64,000 nt of DNA from Pleurodeles waltl. Taxonomy: Eukaryota; Chordata; Amphibia; Caudata; Salamandridae. Under the pieces are notes generated by a model. That model saw only the letters and a program-made list of their open reading frames with translations. It was not told the DNA's origin and ran no database searches. Every line of letters begins with the position of its first letter. Position 1 is the stretch's first letter. Shown here piece by piece: positions 12,761 through 22,453 of the stretch. The translations under genes were made by a program, and so were the position numbers. The stretch covers positions 1,353,466,323 through 1,353,530,322 of the forward strand of contig NC_090444.1 in NCBI RefSeq assembly GCF_031143425.1, given 5' to 3'.

Positions 12761-13819
12761 TGTCAGGTGTTAGCCACGGCGCCTACATTGCCGATCGGGA
12801 TACATAGTCCTTTTGGACTACATATCCCATGACGCCTAGAGGGGAAGAGGTCGCTTAAAAAGCAAGCACATACAGGAAGTAATGTGCGTTATTCGTTTCC
12901 TAGAAACCAGTCGGATGGACAGCGAGGGCTCTTGCTGTCGGCGTTTCCGAGGTTGAGTTGTTTGCTTAGGAGGTTTAATTCCTCCTCCGGTTTTCCGTGG
13001 AGCCGGGGACCTTCCCAATTATCAGGGGGAGTGTCGAGTTTATTTTCCCAGGGGAACCTGCCACGAAGGAGAGGTGGTAAGCGGTGAGACGATTTGGTGC
13101 CGGAATCCCTCGCCTTTCTTTTTTCAGTTCGACAAGGACACTGGTAACTTCTGAAGCACGGCGGTCTTTTGTTTGAGTTACCAATAAAGCACGATTATCC
13201 TTGGGGCCAGAGAACATTATATGTTTGGCTACGACAAGGGGTTAATGTTTATTTTTGCGGGAATTGAACTGCCGGGACGATTTTTCTTTTCAATACGTAA
13301 TGAAATAACACCGGGTTATTCCTACAAATTGCGTGACTATGACATGGGGCTTAGTGGATTAACTGAGTCATAGAAAGGACTACGAGATATGTTCTTATCA
13401 TCGTTAATTTTATTCCCTTTCTCTTCGTTTTTGTCTCCTCATTATTTCGTGACTATCTTGTATAAATGTGGGTGTTGAGCAACCCATTAGCGATCATCGG
13501 TATTTAATTGTTGGCTTGGGGCGTCCATCTATGATTCAGATGGAGCACAGATAGGTGTTGGACTAGTTCTGCCCTCATGAGTTAGGGGCAGGTACGGTCG
13601 TTGGTACTTTAGCGAGACATTGCGAGAGTAGACAGGCAATGTGATATTAACACTGTGTATTCCTCTCTTTACAGATATCCCGTCCCTGCTGTTCCTTCCC
13701 CTTCCTTCCCTCACCCGATTACTCCAATGCACCGTGGTTTATATAGGTGACTTGGTGGAGTCAGGAGGCGGACCCTTATTTGCATCGCGCCGAGTCTGAG
13801 GAGCATCTACAACGTGACA
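12761..13819 (+). repeat. Chromovirus 5' LTR
   Basis: The LTR is 1,059 bp, from TGTCAGGTGT to AACGTGACA, with a perfect 5-bp terminal inverted repeat. If the self-primer at 12,884 marks the RNA 5' end, U3 is only about 123 bp. A TTAAAAA box at about 12,855-12,861 then lies near -29. An AATAAA at about 13,182 is a candidate polyadenylation signal. Short frames here recur identically in the 3' LTR because the LTRs are copies, not because they are genes. Confidence 0.95.
12884..12894 (+). promoter_or_regulatory. Predicted transcription start and self-primer
   Basis: GTGCGTTATTC in the LTR is the exact reverse complement of the first 11 nt after the 5' LTR. In Tf1-type elements the RNA 5' end folds back on such a site to prime reverse transcription, so this position predicts the start of R. 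A TTAAAAA box about 29 bp upstream fits a core promoter. The same 11-mer is at 18,371-18,381 in the 3' LTR. Confidence 0.7.
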
Positions 13820-13830
13820 GAATAACGCAC
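13820..13830 (+). promoter_or_regulatory. Self-priming primer-binding site
   Basis: GAATAACGCAC follows the 5' LTR with no gap. It does not begin TGG, as a tRNA-type site would. It pairs perfectly over 11 nt with 12,884-12,894. A partial second copy (GAATAACGC) lies at about 13,833-13,841. Confidence 0.75.
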
Positions 13831-13868
13831 CCACGAATAACGCTCCTCCCGCTCGGTGTGATACAAAG

Positions 13869-16800
13869 ATGGCGTCTATGGATGATGTATTACAGGCGTT
13901 AGTAGTAGTGCAACAAGAGTTGGCTAATTCTAGGGTGGAGGCAGCAGCGTTAAAGGAAAAGGTAGAAAGGCTTACTAGGAATCCCTTCGATGCTTCAGCA
14001 TCCACACCACAGGTAACCGTGAATGTCTCCCCTCCTATCCCTTTGGCCAGCCCGGAACGGTATTCAGGGGACCCCAGGAAAGTTCAGGCCTTTCTAACTC
14101 AGTTGTCTCTACAATTCTCTTGTAGACCCGCGTCTTTTCCCTCTAATCTTTCCAGGGTAATGTTCGCTATTTCTTATCTCTCGGGAGACGCAGCCAATTG
14201 GGCCGTACCATTAGTCAGGAACGATGACCCCTTGTTATCGGACTGGAATGCCTTTCGGACGGCTTTCGAGAGGGTGTTTGATCATAGAACAACCACTTTT
14301 AGTGCTGACAGGGAATTACTGGAGTTGAGACAGGGGAGGTCTGATCTGGTCTCTTATCTCACGACCTTTAATAGATTGGTGGCAGAATCAGGGTGGCCAG
14401 AGGAGAAGAGAATGTCTCTCTATTATCAAGGTTTACGAGACGACATGAAGGATATACTCGCTCAAATAGGCCCGCAGCCTTCCACTTGTACAGATCTTGT
14501 GAATCTTACCCTGAGACTGAATCACAGATTAGCAGAAAGAAGGGGAGAGCGTAGAGCGGGGGATAGGCGACCAGGCATTCCAGAAAGGGAAGTGCGATCT
14601 GTTTCTACTCCCAATGATATAGGTGGGGAGCCTATGGACGTGGGAGCCTTTAGGGCACCCTTGTCGAAGTCCGAGAAGGAGAGTAGGAGGGTACAGGGGT
14701 TGTGCATGTATTGCGGCAGGAAGGGTCATTATGTAAGAGAGTGTCCCCAGAAACCACGTAAGAGATTTTCCTACTCCCCCACTCAAAAGGCAGCGGTTAC
14801 GGCAGGAAAAACATCGGAGAAAGAGGAATTGCCCGTTATAGAACCCCAACCGGTGTTACGGTTAACTTCCTTAGCCCTTTTTCCACAGGAGCAAAAGGCG
14901 TCCCACCTTTTGTTAGCAGTGGAGCTGGTGTCCAAAGAACGAAAGTTTCCAGTATGGGCGATGATAGACTCCGGAGCCACGGGAAATTTCATAGATGCAG
15001 GGGTGGTTAGGAGATTGGGACTTCCTAGCATTCCGAGAAAGGACCCCGAAATAGTGTTGGCGGTTGATGGTACACCGCTGAAATCTGGGCCCCTTACAGA
15101 ACATACTGAGGACGTTGGGTTGATCTTCAATGGGGTATCTCCGGAACATAAAGAAAGAATTAGACTGGATATAATAGAGGCTCCTCAGTATGAAATTATT
15201 TTAGGAATGCCCTGGTTAAGAAAACACAATCCTGTTATAGATTGGCAAACCAAGACGGTTAGTTTTCAGTCCTCGAGGTGTGAGAATAACTGCTTCTTGT
15301 ATGACGAATCCCCCATGTTAGCATTGGCTCAAGGGTTACAGTTGGCCACAGTGATGGAGAAAACAGTGATATTGCCCTCTGTTTATGCCGAGTTCAAGGA
15401 TGTGTTCGACGAAGGTCAGGCTGAGACATTGCCACCCCATCGTGTATATGATTGCAAGATAGATCTGATTCCTGGAGCTCTCCTTCCTTCCTGTAGGGTA
15501 TATGCTCTATCAGACCCAGAAACCAAGCATTTGAGAAAATACTTGGATCACTTCCTGGAGATCGGGTTCATTAGACCATCTTGTTCTCCGGCAGCCTCTC
15601 CACTCTTTTTCATAGCTAAAGCTAATAAAGAGTTGAGAACCTGCATCGATTATCGAATGCTGAACAAGAATACAGTGAGGAATAGATACCCTCTTCCTCT
15701 CATTCCTGTGTTATTGGAACAGGTGAAAGAGGCGGTAATCTATACAAGGTTGGACCTGAAGGGAGCTTACCATCTGGTCAGAATCCGCGAAGGGGACGAG
15801 TGGAAAACGGCGTTGAAAACCCGTTATGGTCTGTTTGAGTACTTGGTAATGCCGTTCGGGTTGTGTAACGCCCCGGCGGCATTCCAGTATTTTCTGAACG
15901 ATGTTCTCAAGGAATACGTAGACCGTTTCGTGATCGTTTATATAGATGACATTCTGGTGTATTCCACATCCCTGGAGCGCCACTCTGACCATGTTTCCTT
16001 AGTACTCCTAGCATTGCGACAGCATAGTCTTTTTTGCAAACTGAGCAAATGCGAGTTCCATGTCCGGAAGGTTGAGTTCTTGGGGGTGGATTTAAGCCCT
16101 GAAGGGTTTTGCATGTCGACAAGAAAAATACAGGCTGTTCAGGAGTGGCCAGTACCCACTAGTGTGAGAGACGTGCAATGCTTCCTTGGGTTTTCCAATT
16201 ACTATAGAAGATTCATCTTTCATTTTTCTCACATTGTGTCACCTATAACAAGGTTACTAAGAAAGGGGGTGTCTTTTGTTTGGTCAGAGGAAGCAGAGGA
16301 GGCCTTTTGCTTTTTGAAACAGGCCTTCTGCTCCGCACCTATACTTCAACATCCACAGCCGGATGCCCCTTTTATCGTCGAAGCGGATGCCTCGGATATA
16401 GCGATAGGGGCCGTGTTATCACAAAGAAACAAAACCACCGGACAGCTTCATCCTGTTGCGTTTTTATCTAGGAAACTATCGGCTGCGGAACTTAACTATA
16501 CGGTGGCAGAAAAGGAATTGTTAGCCATAAAAAAGGCATTCCAGGAATGGCGACACTACCTATGGGGAGCTCAACACCCGGTCACGGTATATACTGATCA
16601 CCGAAATCTGCAGTATATGAAGGAGGCAAGACAACTTACCCAGCGGCAAATGAGGTGGATGCTGTTTTTTTCAGAATACGAGTTTGTGGTGACCTTCCGT
16701 CCTGGGGTTGACAATCGCAAGGCAGATTCACTGTCTCGACAAGAGGACGTGAGAACCATCGCTTCAAGACCTGAGGAAGCAATCATCAAACCTGAAAGAG

Positions 16801-18260
16801 TGCTTTGTGCCCTTCATATCTCCCATTTCTTAGAAAAGGTTTCTAAGCATAAGTCTGCTGCTCAGTGGAAGAAATGGGCGGAGTTAAGTCAGGACCGTAC
16901 CCTTAAGCATGGAATACCGTTGCAAGGTAATCGTTTGTATTTGCCAACACGTGAACTCCGAGTGCAAGCCTTTAATTGGTGTCATGATGCGGTAACGGCT
17001 GGTCATCCTGGTTACACCAAAACGGCGCAAATAGTTCGACGACATTTCAGGTGGGAAGGTTGGGCTAAAGACGTTGCGGCCTGGGTGGCTCGGTGTGAGA
17101 TATGTGCACGGGCCAAGGGAGAAAACGCGAAGAGCCAGGGCAGACTGATACCTTTGCCCACTCCGGATAAACCATGGCAAACCATTAGCGTGGATTTTGT
17201 GGTAGGATTACCAATGGATCAGGGGTACAACGCTATCATGGTGGTAATCGATAGCCTTACCAAGATGGGTCATTTTCTTCCTTGTAGAAATCTGCCTACA
17301 GCCAGTCAAACCGCCCATCTAATTTTGTCTCAAGTGGTGCGGTTACATGGTCTACCGAGAACCATTATTTCGGACAGAGGCCCCCAGTTTGTTGCTAGGT
17401 TTTGGCGTATGTGGTGCAAGGTACTGCGCATTGAATCCGCACTGTCCACCAGTTTCCACCCACAAACCGATGGCCAGACGGAGCGCCTCAATCAAACCCT
17501 GAAAAAATATCTGAGGTGCTATGCAAAGGACGCTCACGAATCCTGGGTTTCGTTGCTATGGCTGGCAGAACTATCATACAACAATGCTTGGCATAGCTCG
17601 ATACGAGAATCTCCTTTTCGTGCTAACACGGGGTTCCACGCGGATATGTTGCCCATAAACATACCTAGGGAAGTCACGGATCAACCTACGGTTCATGCCA
17701 TGATTAAGAATCTCCAATCCGTGCAAAAGAAGATACGACTCAATCTGGAGAAGGCCAAAGAACAGTATAAAAAGTGGGGTGATGAACATCGGCGTGAGGG
17801 GCCGGCATATCAGCCAGGTGATAGAGTGTGGCTTTCCACCAAGTATATACGCTTCAAGATGCGTAGCGTCTTTCATCCTCGTTACATTGGTCCCTATGAG
17901 GTGTTACGCCAGATAAACCCTGTGGCTTACCGTCTCAACTTACCTGCTTCCTTAAGGATCCATCCGGTATTTCATTGCAGCCTTTTGAAACCGGCTCTTT
18001 CAGCGACCCGGCAGGCGGTGCCTCCGGTGGTCAGAGATGGGCAGCTGGAGTACGAGGTGCGCAGAGTGTTGGATTCCAAACGAAGGGGGGGTAAGCTGTG
18101 GTACTTGGTTTCATGGAAGGGGTACAATGCTGAGGACGATTCATGGGAGCCGGAAAGCAATGTCCATGCCCCTAGGGCAGTACGGCTGTTTCATGCCCGT
18201 CATCCCTCTAAACCTGGTCCTAAGAGGCGCTTTGGAGGCGGGCGTACTGTCAGGTGTTAG
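13869..18260 (+). CDS. gag-pol: Intact chromovirus Gag-Pol polyprotein with chromodomain (1,463 aa)
   Basis: The ATG is in good context (AAGATGG) 49 nt after the LTR, and the frame is open to a TAG at 18,258. Domains in order: a Ty3-type Gag; a CCHC zinc knuckle (CMYCGRKGHYVREC, near residue 279); an aspartic protease (IDSGATGNF, near 367); reverse transcriptase with YIDD (near 691); RNase H (VEADAS near 838, YTDHRNLQYM near 910); integrase with an HHCC zinc finger (near 1,039-1,080) and D,D,E residues in SVDF, SDRGPQF and TDGQTERLN; and a chromodomain (YLVSWKGY, DDSWEPE, about 1,394-1,445). There is no frameshift between gag and pol, so one polyprotein is expected, as in Tf1. The chromodomain may steer integration to marked chromatin, which is a family property not tested here. 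The last four codons and the stop lie in the 3' LTR. Confidence 0.97.
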   Translation: MASMDDVLQALVVVQQELANSRVEAAALKEKVERLTRNPFDASASTPQVTVNVSPPIPLASPERYSGDPRKVQAFLTQLSLQFSCRPASFPSNLSRVMFAISYLSGDAANWAVPLVRNDDPLLSDWNAFRTAFERVFDHRTTTFSADRELLELRQGRSDLVSYLTTFNRLVAESGWPEEKRMSLYYQGLRDDMKDILAQIGPQPSTCTDLVNLTLRLNHRLAERRGERRAGDRRPGIPEREVRSVSTPNDIGGEPMDVGAFRAPLSKSEKESRRVQGLCMYCGRKGHYVRECPQKPRKRFSYSPTQKAAVTAGKTSEKEELPVIEPQPVLRLTSLALFPQEQKASHLLLAVELVSKERKFPVWAMIDSGATGNFIDAGVVRRLGLPSIPRKDPEIVLAVDGTPLKSGPLTEHTEDVGLIFNGVSPEHKERIRLDIIEAPQYEIILGMPWLRKHNPVIDWQTKTVSFQSSRCENNCFLYDESPMLALAQGLQLATVMEKTVILPSVYAEFKDVFDEGQAETLPPHRVYDCKIDLIPGALLPSCRVYALSDPETKHLRKYLDHFLEIGFIRPSCSPAASPLFFIAKANKELRTCIDYRMLNKNTVRNRYPLPLIPVLLEQVKEAVIYTRLDLKGAYHLVRIREGDEWKTALKTRYGLFEYLVMPFGLCNAPAAFQYFLNDVLKEYVDRFVIVYIDDILVYSTSLERHSDHVSLVLLALRQHSLFCKLSKCEFHVRKVEFLGVDLSPEGFCMSTRKIQAVQEWPVPTSVRDVQCFLGFSNYYRRFIFHFSHIVSPITRLLRKGVSFVWSEEAEEAFCFLKQAFCSAPILQHPQPDAPFIVEADASDIAIGAVLSQRNKTTGQLHPVAFLSRKLSAAELNYTVAEKELLAIKKAFQEWRHYLWGAQHPVTVYTDHRNLQYMKEARQLTQRQMRWMLFFSEYEFVVTFRPGVDNRKADSLSRQEDVRTIASRPEEAIIKPERVLCALHISHFLEKVSKHKSAAQWKKWAELSQDRTLKHGIPLQGNRLYLPTRELRVQAFNWCHDAVTAGHPGYTKTAQIVRRHFRWEGWAKDVAAWVARCEICARAKGENAKSQGRLIPLPTPDKPWQTISVDFVVGLPMDQGYNAIMVVIDSLTKMGHFLPCRNLPTASQTAHLILSQVVRLHGLPRTIISDRGPQFVARFWRMWCKVLRIESALSTSFHPQTDGQTERLNQTLKKYLRCYAKDAHESWVSLLWLAELSYNNAWHSSIRESPFRANTGFHADMLPINIPREVTDQPTVHAMIKNLQSVQKKIRLNLEKAKEQYKKWGDEHRREGPAYQPGDRVWLSTKYIRFKMRSVFHPRYIGPYEVLRQINPVAYRLNLPASLRIHPVFHCSLLKPALSATRQAVPPVVRDGQLEYEVRRVLDSKRRGGKLWYLVSWKGYNAEDDSWEPESNVHAPRAVRLFHARHPSKPGPKRRFGGGRTVRC
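18234..18242 (+). promoter_or_regulatory. Possible polypurine tract of the chromovirus
   Basis: GGAGGCGGG is the only purine-rich run next to the 3' LTR. It is broken by one C and separated from the LTR by CGTAC. It also encodes the end of Pol. Plus-strand priming here is plausible but unproven. Confidence 0.35.
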
Positions 18261-19306
18261 CCACGGCGCCTACATTGCCGATCGGGATACATAGTCCTTT
18301 TGGACTACATATCCCATGACGCCTAGAGGGGAAGAGGTCGCTTAAAAAGCAAGCACATACAGGAAGTAATGTGCGTTATTCGTTTCCTAGAAACCAGTCG
18401 GATGGACAGCGAGGGCTCTTGCTGTCGGCGTTTCCGAGGTTGAGTTGTTTGCTTAGGAGGTTTAATTCCTCCTCCGGTTTTCCGTGGAGCCGGGGACCTT
18501 CCCAATTATCAGGGGGAGTGTCGAGTTTATTTTCCCAGGGGAACCTGCCACGAAGGAGACGTGGTAAGCGGTGAGACGATTTGGTGCCGGAATCCCTCGC
18601 CTTTCTTTTTTCAGTTCGACAAGGACACTGGTAACTTCTGAAGCACGGCGGTCTTTTGTTTGAGTTACCAATAAAGCACGATTATCCTTGGGGCCAGAGA
18701 ACATTATATGTTTGGCTACGACAAGGGGTTAATGTTTATTTTTGCGGGAATTGAACTGCCGGGACGATTTTTCTTTTCAATACGTAATGAAATAACACCG
18801 GGTTATTCCTACAAATTGCGTGACTATGACATGGGGCTTAGTGGATTAACTGAGTCATAGAAAGGACTACGAGATATGTTCTTATCATCGTTAATTTTAT
18901 TCCCTTTCTCTTCGTTTTTGTCTCCTCATTATTTCGTGACTATCTTGTATAAATGTGGGTGTTGAGCAACCCATTAGCGATCATCGGTATTTAATTGTTG
19001 GCTTGGGGCGTCCATCTATGATTCAGATGGAGCACAGATAGGTGTTGGACTAGTTCTGCCCTCATGAGTTAGGGGCAGGTACGGTCGTTGGTACTTTAGC
19101 GAGACATTGCGAGAGTAGACAGGCAATGTGATATTAACACTGTGTATTCCTCTCTTTACAGATATCCCGTCCCTGCTGTTCCTTCCCCTTCCTTCCCTCA
19201 CCCGATTACTCCAATGCACCGTGGTTTATATAGGTGACTTGGTGGAGTCAGGAGGCGGACCCTTATTTGCATCGCGCCGAGTCTGAGGAGCATCTACAAC
19301 GTGACA
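18248..19306 (+). repeat. Chromovirus 3' LTR
   Basis: This copy of 12,761-13,819 is displaced by exactly 5,487 bp. By eye the only difference is C at 18,560 for G at 13,073. It is followed by the CCTTC target duplication and then by the resumed family A sequence (CACCGGTGACGCC). Confidence 0.95.
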
Positions 19307-21986
19307 CCTTCCACCGGTGACGCCGCCGGCAACCGACTCCGTGATCTTCGCTGGAACTCGGCGACCTTTGCAGGCCCGATGCCACTGAAGCCCCGCTGAA
19401 GTCCGTGACTCCATGGAAGTCGCCGCACCACGTCATGACCGACCCAGCTTGAAGTGCGTGGATTCAATGTTTCGCACAGATGCCGCAATCCCCGACTTCG
19501 CGTATCGACTTGTTTTTACTCTTAACCAAAGGTACTGTACTTGGGGGTCTACACGACTCCATGTCCGGCGCCGCTAGTGTCGGCTTGTTGGGAAATACTC
19601 CATCACGACGCCATGTTAACACCTCATCAAAGCATTTTGTGTTTCTAAGCGCTATGTCTGAGTTTAATTTTTTAAAATTCATAACTTGACTTGTGTATGT
19701 GGGATTTTTGTCATTTTGGTCTTGTTTTGTTTAGATAAATATTTCCTATTATTATAAACTGGTGTTGTGTCATTTTGTAGTGTTTTCATTGAGTCACTGT
19801 GTGTGTTGGTACAAGTAATTTACACCTAGCACTCTGAAGTTAAGCCTACTGCTCTGCCAAGCTACCAAGTGGGTAAGCAGGTGTTAGCTGAGAGTGATTC
19901 TCTTTTACCCTGACTAGAGTGAGGGTCCTTGCTTGAACAGAGGGTAACCTGACTGTCAACCAAAGACCCCATTTCTAACACTGAGTATTGTGTTTCTTAT
20001 GATATAGTACCTATATGATATAAGTGGTATAGTAGGAGCTTTGATTGTCTCCTAGTTCAGCCTAAGCTGCTCTTCTATAGCTACCTCTATCAGCCGAAGC
20101 TGCTAGAACACTACTTCTCTACTAATAAGGGATAACTGGACCTTGCGCAAGGTGTAAGTATCATCAGGTACCCACTATAAGCCAGGCCTGCCTCCTACAC
20201 AAAGTTATCTCAAACATTTTGCCTTCCTTCTCCTATTTTTCAGACCTTCTTTTTGTTGGCTTTAGGGCTCTGGGCACTGCACCAATGATAATCAGTGCTA
20301 AAGTGCATGCGCTCTCTCCTCTAAACATGGCATTATTGGTTTAGAAGTGTTTGGCATATTTGATATATTTGCAAGTCCTTTGTAAAGGGGCATACCATAT
20401 ATGCTGGGCCAGTACATTAAATGCTACTGGTGGGCCTGCAGTACTGATTGTGCCACCCACAAAAGTAGCCTTTCAAACTGGTCTCTGGCCTGCCACTGCA
20501 GTGCCTCTGTGTGCAGTTTACTGCCACTTCGACTTGAATGCAAAAGTACTTGCCAAGCCTTAAACTCTCCTTTTTTTTACACATAGGTTGCCCTTAAGGT
20601 AGGCCCAAGGTAGTCCTTTGGGGGTGGTGCTGTGTAAGCAAAAGGTAGAAAATATTGCTTTTATGTTTTGCATGTCCTAGTAGTGACAAACAGCTTATTT
20701 TGTTTTTCACTATTGTGAGGTCTGCTCTCCTAATAGGAAAGCATTAGGAATTCCCTTATACCATTTTAAGTGGTAATTATTGGTCAGAAAGGAGTAGATT
20801 TGTCAGGTTTGATATGTTTAGAATAGTGGTGATAAATCATACATACTGATGTCGTTGGATTTTACGTTAATATTTTAGAAATGCCACATATAGAAAGTGG
20901 GCATTTCTCTGTACTCGTAGCTCTGTGTGCTTTGCAGCCTGTCTCCTATACATGCCTGGCCTTGGTGACAGCTACACTTTGTGCATACTCTCTAGACAGT
21001 CACAACCCAGGAAGGGCTGGGTGTGATAGGGGATACATCTGCATTCATCTGCATATTGATAGATTTTCTGGGCTGAGAGAGGGAGAGATGGTTTACACGG
21101 CCATTCAAAAGGTTGTGTCCTGCCCTCAGACAAAGCTGGGAGCTGGGACAGGGCTGAAAGGAGGGGTCAGAGCACAGCAATGCACCGCTGTAGTTGAGGC
21201 CACCGACACCCCCGCAGCCCCACTCCTGCTCTACGGCCGGCACTGGAAACAGCGTCAGTGCCCTCAGAATAGACCAGGTACCTTGTGTGCACAACAGATG
21301 CGGGCAGGCCCTGATTCATAGTGGCTGGCACCTGCCCCACAGCTGTGAAAGAAGTACTTGGGGATTATCTGTGACCACAACTGAGTGGTCCCAGCACCAG
21401 TAGTAGCTGTGTTGATCGTTGAAATGTCACAAAACTCACCACAAAGCCCATATCCAGTGTGAGTGTATTTTAGCCTGCATTTCACCAGGAGGGACGCTCA
21501 TCACTTTCAGAAATACTGTAGTACATGTAGTAGGTGCACTTCATCCTATGTGCTTATGAGGATATGTGGTGGTTCATGTGTTTTTGCATAATCTGCGGCA
21601 TATGATGCCCCCAGTACTTTCTGATGTCTGTTGTTTTTACCTTGTACTGTCCAGAGTAACGGGTACTATCTGTGTTATAACAATAGATGCACAGTATTTC
21701 TGATACATGTCATGTTGCTCTTGTTTTATGTATAAAATACCATATATATTTTTATATAATCCTGTGTGGAGTCTCTTTTGTGGTGTATTCATTCTGTTAC
21801 TGTGTGAGTATGTTGCATAAATGCTTTACACATTGTCTCTGATGATACGTCTGGCTGTTCTGCACCTAGCTACCAGAGGGTGAGCACAGGTTATCTTTGA
21901 TGTGTAACTTATTTGCACTGACTAGAGTAGTGGGTTCTGTCTGGCTTAGGTGCTAGCCGAACAGAAATCCCATTACTAACCCAGTA

Positions 21987-22253
21987 GCTATATGGTAGTA
22001 TCCAGGAACATCAGATATATGGGTTTGTTACAAAAGTGATACAGAATCTTAGCATAACTACACTACCGTAAGACACATATTGCCTACTTACAGGAGCCCC
22101 ATCTTACCACCCCTGAGGCCCTCAAGCTGTGCAAAAATGGAGGATTCAGGTGTTCCACACTTCTAACTCTGCTTATGCACAGGATAGCAATCTGATTGCA
22201 TGCTGGAGTACCCTTTTCTGAGTTGGACACCAGAATCAATGCCTACAGCCTTT
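21987..22253 (+). pseudogene. L1-like ORF2 fragment: endonuclease N-terminus
   Basis: This piece resumes the L1-like ORF2 directly after the CAGTA duplication of family A copy 2. It shows a block resembling the start of the APE-type endonuclease (SRNIRYMG, then HIAYLQEPHLTTPEALKL), including the glutamate of the LQE catalytic motif. In-frame stops are present. It ends where a palindromic MITE (22,254-22,444) and family A copy 4 interrupt it. The next part of the same domain is at 27,543. Confidence 0.7.
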
Positions 22254-22444
22254 GGGGGTTATTACAACTTTGAAGGAGGTGTTAATCCATCCCAAAAGTG
22301 ACGGTAAAGTGACGGATATACCACCAGCTGTATTATGAGTTCCATAGGATATAATGGACTTGTAATACGGCTGGTGGTATATCCGTCACTTTACCGTCAC
22401 TTTTGGGACGGATTAACACCTCCTCCAAAGTTGTAATAACCCCC
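22254..22444. mobile_element. Palindromic MITE, 191 bp
   Basis: The element is nearly a full-length inverted repeat. GGGGGTTATTACAACTTTG at the left end is answered by CAAAGTTGTAATAACCCCC at the right end. Arms of roughly 80 nt pair with few mismatches around a short centre near TAGGATATAATGG. The inner arms contain GTGACGGTAAAGTGACGG and its complement. There is no coding capacity. It lies in L1 sequence immediately before family A copy 4. The TSD is not clear. Confidence 0.8.
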
Positions 22445-22453
22445 TTGGTGTAT

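Larger units (their letters stand above)
12761..19306 (+). mobile_element. Complete Ty3/gypsy chromovirus, Tf1/sushi type
   Basis: The element is 6,546 bp long, with two 1,059-bp LTRs (TGTCA...TGACA ends), a very short 49-nt leader, one gag-pol ORF and a C-terminal chromodomain. The target duplication CCTTC (12,756-12,760 and 19,307-19,311) is perfect. Reading the two LTRs side by side I found one difference, G at 13,073 against C at 18,560, so the insertion is recent. The 11 nt after the 5' LTR are exactly complementary to an 11-nt stretch inside the LTR, which indicates self-primed reverse transcription as described for Tf1 and sushi elements. It interrupts family A copy 3. I see nothing that would prevent activity, but activity is not shown. 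Confidence 0.95.
11556..19980 (+). repeat. Family A LTR-like repeat, copy 3 (third shell)
   Basis: It begins TGTTGGACTT and ends CATTTCTAACA. A perfect CTGAG duplication flanks it (11,551-11,555 and 19,981-19,985), where it cut family B. The chromovirus at 12,761-19,306 splits it into a 1,205-bp left piece and a 674-bp right piece, about 1.87 kb in total. The right piece contains the conserved end block with GACTAGAGTGAGGGTCC. No ORF is shared with other copies. Confidence 0.85.
7267..20199 (+). repeat. Family B LTR-like repeat, copy 1 (second shell)
   Basis: It starts TGTAGGAATG and ends CCTCCTACA, with flanks CAAGG (7,262-7,266) and CAAAG (20,200-20,204) as a near-perfect 5-bp TSD. Its own sequence is 7,267-9,715, 11,266-11,555 and 19,981-20,199, together about 2.9 kb. 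This matches the 2.93 kb of the reverse copy at 24,514-27,439. The motif ACTAAAATAAAGTACC near 11,520 contains AATAAA, a possible polyadenylation signal. The TG...CA ends, 5-bp TSD and polyA signal suggest a very long solo LTR. No protein-coding frame is conserved between the copies. Confidence 0.8.
7241..21981 (+). repeat. Family A LTR-like repeat, copy 2 (outer shell of the nest)
   Basis: The left piece is 7,241-7,266, beginning TGTTGGACCT. The right piece is 20,200-21,981, ending ATTACTAACC. They are separated by the family B insertion at 7,267-20,199. A perfect CAGTA duplication flanks the whole (7,236-7,240 and 21,982-21,986), with the final A of the usual CTAACA changed to C. Without the insert the copy is about 1.8 kb. 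It sits in the first codons of the L1-like ORF2. No gene is visible in the right piece; its short frames are not conserved in the other copies. Confidence 0.8.

Noticed and set aside
12836..13217. Short frames found identically at 12.8-13.7 kb and 18.3-19.2 kb
   Set aside because: They are the same positions of the two LTRs. The identity reflects LTR duplication, not gene conservation.
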